A stretch of 64,000 nt of DNA from the NCBI GenBank assembly GCA_012064415.1, contig SSNU01000220.1, positions 124,001 to 188,000 on the forward strand. Direction: 5' to 3'. Each line of letters opens with the position of its first letter. Positions within the stretch are counted from its first letter, which is position 1. The notes under the pieces are model-generated. The model searched no databases. It had not been told where the DNA came from and saw nothing but the letters and a program-made list of their open reading frames with translations. Made by a program: the position numbers and the translations under genes. The stretch is from Gyrodactylus bullatarudis. Its lineage: Eukaryota; Platyhelminthes; Monogenea; Gyrodactylidea; Gyrodactylidae. Positions 11,401-23,400 of the stretch are shown piece after piece.

Positions 11401-14400
11401 TTTTGAACACAAACTATCCAAGGTAACGAATAACTTTAGTCTTTTAGGGGTGTTTGCCAAACCAGTATATTTAGGTCAGGTAATAAAGGACTTCAATAAT
11501 AAAATTGGCTTATAATCAGAGATTTATAAGCTTTTATATTAAGCGTTCTAATACTTACTTTTGTAGTCTTTTAAAAATAAAATTTTTTTGGAAATTTTGA
11601 AAAAGGATTCAACTTTCAACCATGGACTACCAGTTTTTGCTGTGGACGCTTGTCAAATAAAGATATAATAGGCTACTAATGGCATCTGGAATTGATGGGA
11701 ATAGTCAAATATACCCCTTGGCTTTTTACCTTCTGCCAACTAAGTATGTAAAGTATTTGAAATATTTTTATTCATCTCTAGTTATATGTTGAAATCATTG
11801 GACGACCTGATGTTATACTATCAGACAGCGAAAACGGTCTTATCAAAGCTGTTGAATTAGAATACTTCCAAAATGAAATAATTCATTTAGTTGATTTCAT
11901 ATTGGGCAAACTATTGAGCGAAGATTCAAAATCCACGCTTTCCTTAAAACAAAGGGAAAAATGCTACTAAAATAAGATCAAAGAAACAAGCCCTTTGAAT
12001 AAAGTAAAATATGAATAGTACGAAAGAAACTCAAAAAAAATTTAGAAATAATCTAAGTATACATATATAGTAGACATATACACGCGTTTCGTCCTATTTT
12101 GGACCTGTTGAACGAAGGGATTGAGCATTTGACTACAATGCGAGATGTCCTATGTTCAAATCCCAGGTTGTGGCATACTGACGAGTCCAAAATAGAACGA
12201 AACGCGCGTATATGTCTACTTTGATTATTTCTAAATGCTTTTCGAGTTTCTTTCGTACCAGTCTCGGCGGGATCCATTAGTAAGCTATAACATTCAGCGA
12301 CATGGGCTAATCCATTACCAAATGAGACATTTCTGTGGGATATATTACCTAAGCACCTAAATCGAAATATTTCTGTAAAACTTTGAAATAATTTACAGAC
12401 AAACAGGAAACAATGTCGCAGCCCTCAAAACGGTCGAAGCCTTATTGATACAAAAAGAAAAGCCAAGCTTGTGTGTGCAGAAGAAGTTTGTGTAGCCCCT
12501 AGTTTTGCCAAGGCCAGTGCTGAAATTGAAAAGCAGTAGTACCGTTACAATTGAAGCGCCCTCTAAACCAAGGCCTCGATCAGCAGATAGAAGTCTACAA
12601 CAAACCTCTATCTTAAAATTTTTGCCACAATGAATACTATTATATTGTTGCAGATTAGTAACCTTTGTTGTCCATATAAAAACAGTTAATACATTATGTC
12701 AGTATTGTAGTGTTACCACAATCGAACACGTGTGTATCTATACCTTTTCCAGTCCAAGTTGTCCCTTATGAATTCCAATATGGAATTAAAGAATTACTAC
12801 AAAGCTTTAATGAAATACTACGAGGGATTGTTTATAAATTACATGTTAAAATATAGGAGAAGGGTGGAAAGGTGAAATGTACGGTTAAGTGGATAATAAT
12901 ATAAATATACAGAAGAATTAAAGAAAAGTCCGTAAAATGTACGATACGCTTAATTTTTAAAGGAATTTGTGAATTCCAATATGCGACTAATGAAATTGAA
13001 AATAAAATAATCAAAATAACATCAAAAAATATTATTTATTCAATCAAAGGCTGTTCTTCCAGTATTCCTGGATAGTAACGATGTACGTGAGCACAGGCTC
13101 TTGAAAGATGATTTACAGTGATGGAATTAATACCAGCGGTAGCTATCACCTCAAGTCGCTGCATACGATATTCCCGAATACTTAGTCCTCCATTAACCCT
13201 GACATACTGAAGAAGCTGAGGTCGTTCTAATGCTATTAAACGCTTAATTTCACTTTTAAAATAACTCCAAATGAGCTCAATAGGGTTGATTAAATAGGAA
13301 TAGGGACCCAGGCGTAATATTTTGGCTTCGTCGTTGTCAAAAATAATCTCGCAATTTGAGTGTGCTGGAGCATTGTCTATGACGAAAGTGACAGGAGTTA
13401 AATTTTCATTTCGGCAAATTTCTAAAAGCTCTGTTAACCATTCTTGAAAATCAGGAGCTTTGAATGATCCCCTCCTGTGACGAAAGTCAATTATTCTCTC
13501 ATTAGTTATGGCGCCAATACATTGTAAATTCTGACCTTTGGAATTAAAGTCAACTACAGTAGCCCTTTGTCCAATTTTGGATCTTCCTTCTAATCTTTTG
13601 CAAAATAAATTGAAATTTGTCTCATCGACATAGACAATTGTCCTCCCTTTCTGCTGCATCATTCATAAGGCTGCGGACATAATCCCTTCTTTTAATTATG
13701 TTCTCATGAGAGTTTACACCGATTGGTTCATTTCTTACTTTTTTAAGGAAAAAAAGCTGACTGTCAAGCCAATTTCTAACCGTGTTGATACAAACATTAA
13801 CATTGAAATTCGCACTAATAGCCTCCTTCTTTCATTGTAATAAGAGGATTTGATTCTACTGATTGTACGAGGCTCTGAATAATTTCCGCAGTTTTGTAAG
13901 TTTTTCTCAGTCCTCCTCTAGCTTTACATTCTGTACTGTTAGATCGAATCCAATTGTAGGCGGTTTTGTTAGGGATTCCAGATATCTCAGCATAGGTTCG
14001 CCAATTTTTATCTTCGTGATATAACTTTAAAATTTTCTCTCTAACTTCGATGGAATGCTTATGAGTGTGAGGCATCTTATTAATGATGAATCTCTATTCA
14101 AGCTTGACTCTATGTCGAATATTCTTTAATATGACTGGCTTAGGATAGGGTCTTTCCCAAAATACCAATGGGAATAATTGTTTATGGATTAAATTTGACA
14201 TTGCATAATTAAATAATCAGGAAATTTTTGGTAGAAAAAGTAACGTTTAATTAAATTGTAAACTGTAAACTGCAATACATTTGCACTGTGTAATACACAT
14301 TATAATTATTACTATAATTATAATTATCATTTGAGGATTTAAATGAAAAACCATGTACACTGTAAATTGTAAACTGTACACACGACATTGTATAGAAGCA

Positions 14401-17400
14401 CAATACAAAAAGGGGGACAGGTAAGCAGAATAGGTGTTCCCTACCTTTTGACATGTTAAACTGCAGAAAGGCTTTATATTTTTTTCAACCTCGTGCTTCA
14501 ATGTAAACCCACACCCCTTTTTGCTATCTATGTTTGTATTTCATCAGAGCTTTGTAGTAATTCTTTAATTCCTTATTGGAATTCATAAGGGACAACTAGG
14601 ACTGGAAAAGGTATAGTAATCATTGTGTGTATATTATAACATAATAACTATTAGAATTAGTCATAGTATGTGTAGAAGTATGTCCATCCACGCTCCTCAC
14701 AAAGTACACTCATGGAAGGACTATCAATATATTAGTCACGTTCACACCTGTAATCTCAGCATATATATTGTACACGTACGATGAAAGGCCAACCAATCAG
14801 AGATTGTTTTGCTCATAATGTAATTTTGTAATGTATTTATATCGGCATGTAAAGACTGAAGAGTATGCCTGAAATAAAGTACTTATTTCTTGATAAATTA
14901 CAGACATCGCCTTTCTAGTGTGAAATATTTCTAGTTAACCTAAAGTAAAATATCCTTGCTTGAGATAATTCCCATTTTTACCAAGTATTACCATATATAG
15001 GCAGGTGTTTCACTTTGGATTATGATAATAAATAATTTAAGCCTTTAACTTCGTTACCAAAAAAATTAAATCTCAGATCAGGGTTATTTTGGTTTCTTTA
15101 GTGCTACAATATGGTTAATGATAAATTATAGTTGAACCTACTCATATTGAGATCTGTTCGTTTAATGTGGAATAATTTTCGTAATTCTGTTGACTCTTCT
15201 GCATGACAATGAGTTCCAGAAATTTCAAGTCCTCTCAACTCAAATGTTACAAAGCCTAAAAATGTATGAGACAGATCAAATGAGATCAGGAATAATTTTT
15301 CTGAAAAAGCCTACCTGATCCGATTTCAAAGATTTGCAGAATCCAGTTCATATCGTCCAAGGTGAAAAAGTAGCAATCACCTGATCTAACCAGACCCCCG
15401 GCAAACTTTCCCGTTGCAATATCTCCAGCTAGCCTTTTCTGAATGCATCTAGCTATAAGTTCATAGAGAATTGCATTATATTGCTTTTCTTTATCTTCGT
15501 CTGTTTTCAATTCTTTGTCTTTAGATACTCCGACACTTTGTCTTATGAAAGATAATCGTATGAGTTTATAAAGTTAATTGCTACATGAAGTTGGGTATCT
15601 ATGGTTTTTACAAAAATCCCATTTTTTCATCAAGAAAAAGAAATCAGGAAGATTTTTTAAAAGTCAAGATCATACTTATTTTTATCATTTGAAGAAAAGA
15701 AAATAAGGACACTGAGCGCGAAATTACGATCTTTCAAATTTTGAGTAAAATTGATTTAAAAAGTAAGATAGTGGTCAAAAGAGGTCTTGCAGGATCACAA
15801 CTAGACAGGGAAACAGATTATTACCAAATTTGTGTGATTTTGAATTACCGAAATTTCATTGATCTTTAGCTGATTTTCCACTTTCAAATCGAATTCTTTT
15901 CTTCAAATGATAAAAACAGGCAAAGTGATCTTCATTTTAATAAGGAATCTTCATTTAGAGTGGTTATATTGTCGAAATTCATCTTTTGAATGATTTCTAC
16001 GGTCATCTTTGGAAAATCGTGCAAAAATTCAAAAATATTCCTAATTTTTACGCCAACTTTTTTTCGAATTTTTTTTCTAAAATCGGCAAAGGTGTGCCTT
16101 TTTAACCGGTTTTAAGAGAATTCAGAAAATTTTGAGACCTTGATGAAAAAAGGAAATTTTTGTAAAAATAGATTTCGTGTTTAGCCCTAGAATGAAAAAT
16201 TCCTTTTTGCTAATGGGAAGTTTTTTATATTGATTTCTATAAGGTTGCTATTGAACTGTGAGAAAATAAATATTCTTGGCTTCTCAAGTTCTTAAATTTG
16301 ATATTTTAATCTACTTTTCAGTTTTAATTATCTAGGCAAAGTTTACTTACTTTTGTCTATTCTCCCAAAAGAGCAACGGTCTCGGATGTGATATTAAAAA
16401 GAGATTGAATCCATAGAATGGTTCCAATGGGGCAAATAGCACTGTCGATAGAATACAATTCATCACTGTAAATAGTAGATCTGAGAAAGAGATATTTAAA
16501 AAACACCATAGATTTCATATACAAATATAGACGCACGTGGAACTTTGAATATGGTCAATACGAACGAGGGACAACTTGAAAGACTGTAGGATATGATGAA
16601 ATTGGCTTTATCCAGTAAATGCTTGAACTAAGAAAATATCGAATTTGCGTTAGAAGTGGGATTCTCTATTCACTTCGATCTTTTTTTCTAAGAATTCTTA
16701 AAATGTTGGCTTATGCCATGAAATGAAGGCTTGAACCAAGAACCTCTAACAGTAGTTATAAGTTCAACTTACTCTATTCAAAAGGATTGATAGGAAGAAA
16801 AAATCAATGAGGAATGATTCTGTATTCGAGGTGGATGTGGACCAGGTCAATGAGATACTCAGTAGATTTATCAGATAACATTCACTCGTATTGCAGAAAA
16901 TGTAACGAGCATATTTCGAGAAACATATAGCGATGATATATCTAGAGAGAAAAATTGAAAATTGAATTAACTACAGAATTATTTCGTTCTAGGTGCTTAG
17001 ATAATATATCTCACAGGAACGTCGTGTTTGGCAATGGATTAGCCTATGTCCCTGAATGTTACAGCTTACTAATGTATCCCACCATGACTAGTACGAAAGA
17101 AAATCACAGAGCAATTAGAAAAAATCCAAGTGGGATCCATTAGTAAGCTGTAACATGCAGCGACATTATCAAATAAGACATTCCTGTGGGATATATTACC
17201 TAAGCACCTAGAACGGGATAAATCTGTAGTTAATCTTTGTAACTATAGGTGCTGCACTATTCATTGAAAAATTAAATTTTAATCAACCTATTTGAAATTG
17301 TTTATAATATAGAATCTTCAATACACAAAGATCTTGCAATCCAACAAGTGTTAAAAATAGTTAATAGTTAGAAAATGTATAATAAATAGAAAAAAATTAT

Positions 17401-20400
17401 TGTACAATAGAGCGCTGCTTTTCCTCTCAAGATACTTATTCGCACCTGGGAGTATTTTTGTGTCAAATATCCACTTTTATTCACTCAAATATTTGTCGAT
17501 TTCGATGTTTTGAAGCAAATGCTGGTATTTGAAATCATAATTAGATAAATCAATCGAATTTGATCATAGAATTTCCAATTTTTGGCTATTATTGTGGGAT
17601 ATAAAATCACCACGAAACAGAACGAATCTAAATAAAAAGCTTAACTTCTTCTTGAAAATGACGCATTTCTTTTAGTGGCTAAATTCGATTCATTTTTCTA
17701 ATGTCTCAGCATTCAAATGTTTTAAATCCAATTTCCTTATAGGATTTTTTTCATTAAATTTTTGAAGAAGAGCGGTACTCTAATGAACATGATTTCAATT
17801 TTAATTATCAAAAAATCATTGCTTTGGTTAGAAAAATTTTGAGAAAATTGAAGAAACAGTTAAGGTTGGTCTTACTTTTGAGATTAAATCTGAATAAATG
17901 CAGTTTGGATTGATTAAAATAATTTAAAATGTTATATTTTACTAGACAAATTCAGGAGAACATTAAGATTAACTGAAGATCCAGTCCAAATCAGAAATAC
18001 AGTTTATTTTAATAATTATTATTATATCCACTATTCATTGCTCTTCGTGTTAGATTTCAAAATAACCTAAAGTTGGTCATACTCAACTTTTAATGATCAC
18101 TTCTTTTGTATAATTGTAATAATAATAATTATAAAACCCCTTTTTTCCAACATTGCAATCGAATCAAGACGCAGTCTGTGCTGACTACTTAATAGTATAC
18201 ATTTATTATTTCCGATTTAAAACTGGTAACTTACGGATGATAGGTATACTTTTGACTTATATAATCTCCACTTATCATGATGGAAAAACATCCAATCAGA
18301 GGCAAGAGGAAAAATTTTTCAATAAACTTTAATCCGATATAAATTATCTCATGCAGTGAAAGATTCAACTTCATCATTCGAGATTTGAAAATGTTTGGAA
18401 CGAGTATTTGGTGTGCAAAAAAGGTCCAAGGATAAGGCTTTCGAAAAAAAAATAAAATTTTGTAATCATTTAGCTATGTATTGAGTGAGATTAATCAGAA
18501 AAACCTATTGAATAGTGATACTTATGAGTAATCACTGATCAGTAATTAGAGCCCCAAAAAGTAAAATATAAAATTTTTTTATCAAGATATAGGAAATTTG
18601 AAAAGCAATATCATATTTGATTGAGAGAGATGTATAGAAACATTGGTTTTGAGCTGTGCTACCGATGTCATTAAATGTTTGATTGAAAATAAGAAGATGC
18701 CAAAGTATTTCACAAATAAAGATCTCTATTTTGGGCTTACTCATCAGTGTGATACATGCCATATAAGTACAGTTTTTAAAATTTTATAAGGGACCTTATT
18801 GGCCCGTTTTGTTACTAATGATACAATTGGTTCCGTCCTGTTGCCAGGTAATAACTATGGTTTTAATAGATTTCCCAGTTTCAGGGAGGAACCAATTTTA
18901 TCATTAGTAACAAAACGGACGAATAAGGTCCCTTATAAAATTCTAAAATATGTACTTATAAGGCATGTATCACACTGATGAGTATGCCCAAATAGAGATC
19001 TTTATTTGTGAAATACTTTGGCATCTTCTTATTTTCATTCAAATATCATATTACTAATATGTTTCGATTTTAAGATATTATTTCAATACTTCATCGTGAA
19101 TTTACCAGAAGAAATATTGAAACTGAACTAAAACATCAAGATAATATCAAAATATATATTTGGTGCAAGAAAATCTGAATTTTTGGTACGTTATTCAGTT
19201 TTTCACGCTATTTTTTTTTTCGTCAAATATTTTTTACAGCTGCCATCGAAACCTTGAAACTTTGAAGCCTCATAGCTTTTGACAAGAAACTCCAATAAAA
19301 TAAAACTTATATATTCGAAATCAGCTCAATAAGATGAATGAATTGATATAAATTTTATCTGCATCGGCTCAATAACAAAATAAAATTATATTTCAATAAA
19401 ATGTAATGTAGGGAATCTATCAAAACCTGCATGTATATTTACAAAATTTACATGGTCTATTCCGGTATATTATCACTTCCTACATGACTAGCAATCCCTT
19501 TAAAATGGTGTGTTCCATTAATTACATAATCTACATAAATTTCATTATCTACATATCCCATCGTCTTAATTACAAATACTACATAATTTTATCAAATTCT
19601 ACATCTTGATTGGTCAATTTTTTCAAGAGCTAAATGTTAATTAGATGCATCCTATTATTATAAATTTTTCAATCTTAATATCTACATGAGTTCCTGGATT
19701 ATTAGCAACATTCCATTCGATGAAACTTTCAAGTCTATAAAACGAGCTCAATGCAGAACTTTTAGAATCACTCTTGATATTTTTTAAACTTCTATAAGCT
19801 GTCTGATAACTGATATCAAATCCTTCTTGGCTTTTCATCAAATTTATATTGTCTTTTGGTCTTAAGCCAGGTACATTTTCTTTGATTATAAGATAATTAT
19901 CTTCATTCTATCTGAAATAACTTTTCTTTTCCTAAAGTTTTTCTGAAAACAATTTTATAAATTATTTTTACTTCGTCACAATTATGCGGTAGCTGGGCGG
20001 TCGCATAGAAATATCCATATTTTCGTTTATTAAAGAGAATATTGAACGAACATTTTGGATCAGTACACATTACACTGTGGAATTTTTAACTTGATATGGA
20101 CGTTTAATACATATAGAATAAGCATATAATTCATCTTTGATTTTAGCTTTTGATAAATCTATGTAGTATTTGTAATTAAGACGATGGGATATGTAGATAA
20201 TGAAATTTATATGTAGATTATGTAATTGATGGAACACACCATTTTAAAAGTGATAACTAGTCATGTAGGAAGTGATAATATACCGGAATAGATCATGTAA
20301 ATTTTGTAAATATACATGTAGGTTTTGATAGATTCCCTACCCCTATATGTAGTTTTTGATAATATCCCCTTCAAATAAACTAATTAACTAGAATAACTAT

Positions 20401-23400
20401 TTGGCATCCTTTTAAGATCAATTTTGTTTTCCTAGCATATAGTTGAAAAAAATTACAGCTCTTGAAAAAGTAAAACTCAAAAAAATCTCTAACGGCCGTT
20501 GGTGGCTGTAAAAAAAATTTACAAATAAACGAATGGCACCATGAGAATCAGCGTGAAAAACTGATTAACATCCATTACCAAATAAGACGTTCCTGTGGGA
20601 TATATTACCTAAGCACCTAGAACGAAATATTCCTAGTAACCTTTCTAAGTATAGGTGCTGCATTATTCATTACTGAATAACATACCAAAAATTCAACCTA
20701 GTTGTGAAGATAAAGTTATTTTTTGTTGCAAACTGTTATTTTAATACCTTGTCTTCAATTTATTTTAAGACCTTAAAATTTGAACCCTGAAGCTAAAATT
20801 AAAAAATGTATTTTTTGAAATGATTTTCAAAACAGAGGAAATAGCTGGTTAAAATAAGAATTTCCCATCATTTTTGAGGCTCTAGTAATTCCTTATGACA
20901 GTACTATAATAGCTTAATAAAACCATCATTACAAAAGATATCATGGTCGATTAAATAGACAGATAATTTTGAGTTTTAAAATTGAAATTACTTTGTTCAG
21001 CTCAGTGTAAAGAGAATGTATCGAGCATCCGATGATAATTTGAATATAAATGGATATTTTGAATATCGAAGGTAATTTTTCAGGCCAAACTGCAATAATA
21101 ATCATGATTAAACTGTAGAATACAAAGATTAATAGAGCATATTTGACCGTGGAATGAAATCGAAGCCTCAAATAGTTCACTGGTAGAATTTTACAAGCAG
21201 AATCAGATTTTTCTTCGATTGCTTCCTTGGTATTGAAGTTTTCTAAAAGGAAATTTGGAAAAAGATCAGCTCTAAATCATTTGAACAAGAATGTTGTCAA
21301 AACTATTTTAAATGTTTTTTATTCTCATAATAGAAACTCTTCGCTTATCAAGAATTATAACGTACCATGATTCAAGAGAGATACATTTGTCATTTCGATC
21401 TGTTCAGATTTGGAATGTTGAGAGTCTGTAGGGGTTTTGTTGACTTTCTTCTTCTTCAAACAGAGGCTATTGAGAAGCAGTTTTCCTCTGTCTTTGAGAC
21501 AAGTTGAAATTTTCTTTCTGATTTTTCCCATACTCCAGTTTATTGTATTAAGATAGACTCGAGGATTCGAAGGAATACGACAAATAACATAATTTAGAGT
21601 TATTAATACCGGTATAAGTGGCAAAAGTTCATATTTCTGCTGAATAATCCAGTCAATCTAATAATAGAATAAGGAAAATGATATCATTCAATAAAAAAGA
21701 GATTATCTCACCTTTCCTGCAAGATTCATAGCCCCAATACCAATAGAGATGACGAGTATGCTCTTTATATTTGAGAGGATTGCTGAGAAAAAACCAACTG
21801 TAGCTGTCCCACCAAATAAATGGATTTCAACTTGTTCGCAAAGAAAATTCAGAGCTGTACTCAGTTGAGGAATTAATCCGAGGCCAGTTAGAATAGGAAT
21901 TAGAATGATGCCATAATAGGAAAATACTCTTGTATAAAATAAAACCCTGGACAGATGAATCGTAACGTTGTATAATTTTAAATACTCCTGACTATCACTG
22001 GCCAAAAGTTTTGCCTCTGTAGTATGAACAACTTGGTATTCTGATAGGATTAGAGAATTGATTACGTTCCCCGAATCGACATGATCCATTTTTACTAGAA
22101 TTAAATATTTGTTTTAGTTGATGGGAGAAAATATGATGCTAGTAACTTACACAAATGAGTTCCAACTCTATTGAGAATTGTCTCATTCAAGGATGATTTA
22201 GTAAACACTTTTGAAGTGTACCAATAGTCATTTGATAAATGTCCAGTCGAAATAAAGACCAGGGATAGACAAATGAACAAGATGATTCGTGTAAATGGGA
22301 CTTGGTGATTGAAACCAAAAGATGTGCTAGCCATGTCGGGTTGAATTGATTTGACAAGGCAGAAATTGCAACCAGCCAAAACAAAGCAAATCCAGTAGTC
22401 GACAGTCATTTGGAAAGGTCTGGATATGTCAGAAATCCATTTGGTTGGATTGAGAGTCTTTTGAATCAAAATTGTCGATAAAAGACTAAACATTGTGGCC
22501 AAGAGAATTTCCAAAAGACTAGTATTGCTGTTTAAAAAGGGAAATTTTGGTAGCAATGAATGTTGTAGGATAAATTTAATTGTTTTTTTGTAAAATTATG
22601 TCAAAGATTTATTTTTTCAGGATATGCTTTCGATTTTCTAAAATACGCTAATTACAAATCTTGAATTCGATTGGAAATTATTCTTAAACTGAGATAAAAA
22701 TATTTCTTCTTTTTGCATTTAACCCCAAGAAATAAGTTTCCGAATACACACAAACTATCTTTGAACAACATGATGTTAGGTTTTGAATATCCTATCATCA
22801 AGAATAGTTTCCTAAAATGCTATCTCTTAAACTACAACGAGACTTCGAGAGTTTAGTAAATATTCTAGGCCGAAATTACGAATATGATTACTGGAATTAT
22901 CTTACTTTTTATCAATCACTCTGGGAAGTAGGTTTTCAAAAATACGTTGAAAAAAAATTATATTTTGAAAAAAATAATACTTTCTTAGAATTAGACGCGT
23001 GTTTGACGAATGAGAGAGCTAAGATTTCCTATCGAATGGGTAGTAAACGAAGTATTTTCTGAGGCTTAAATGATATGTGATAGAAATAACCCAGTGGGAC
23101 CTTAAGGGTCAACTCACTTATCAAATAGGGCACTAATCATGGGTCGATCCAAGTCTAAGGTGATTTTGAAAGGGAATTTTGAAAAAATCTCTACTTGATA
23201 CACCTTGTAAGTATTAAGATTTTCCTCTTGATTTGGTATCTCCTCTTTCCTCTCAATAAAATCATCCACGAACCCATCTAAAAATGATTTAACAGAGGTT
23301 AATTTATTAACTCAGTAATTTATTTAATTCAGACTAACAGTTATCAACCGATTCAATTGAATTCTTTTTATCTTCAACTTTTGAGTGAGAAGCATCTTCG

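Noticed and set aside
14240..14600. Clustered TGTAAACTGTA-type repeats suggested a CRISPR-like or regulatory array
   Set aside because: There are only two or three imperfect, inverted copies inside the IS630-like element; no regular spacing.
20590..20650. Sequence CTAAGCA...GAACGAAAT looks like a degenerate hammerhead
   Set aside because: The core strand differs from CUGANGA at two catalytic positions in every copy seen (12.3, 17.2, 20.6 kb) and stem I does not pair.
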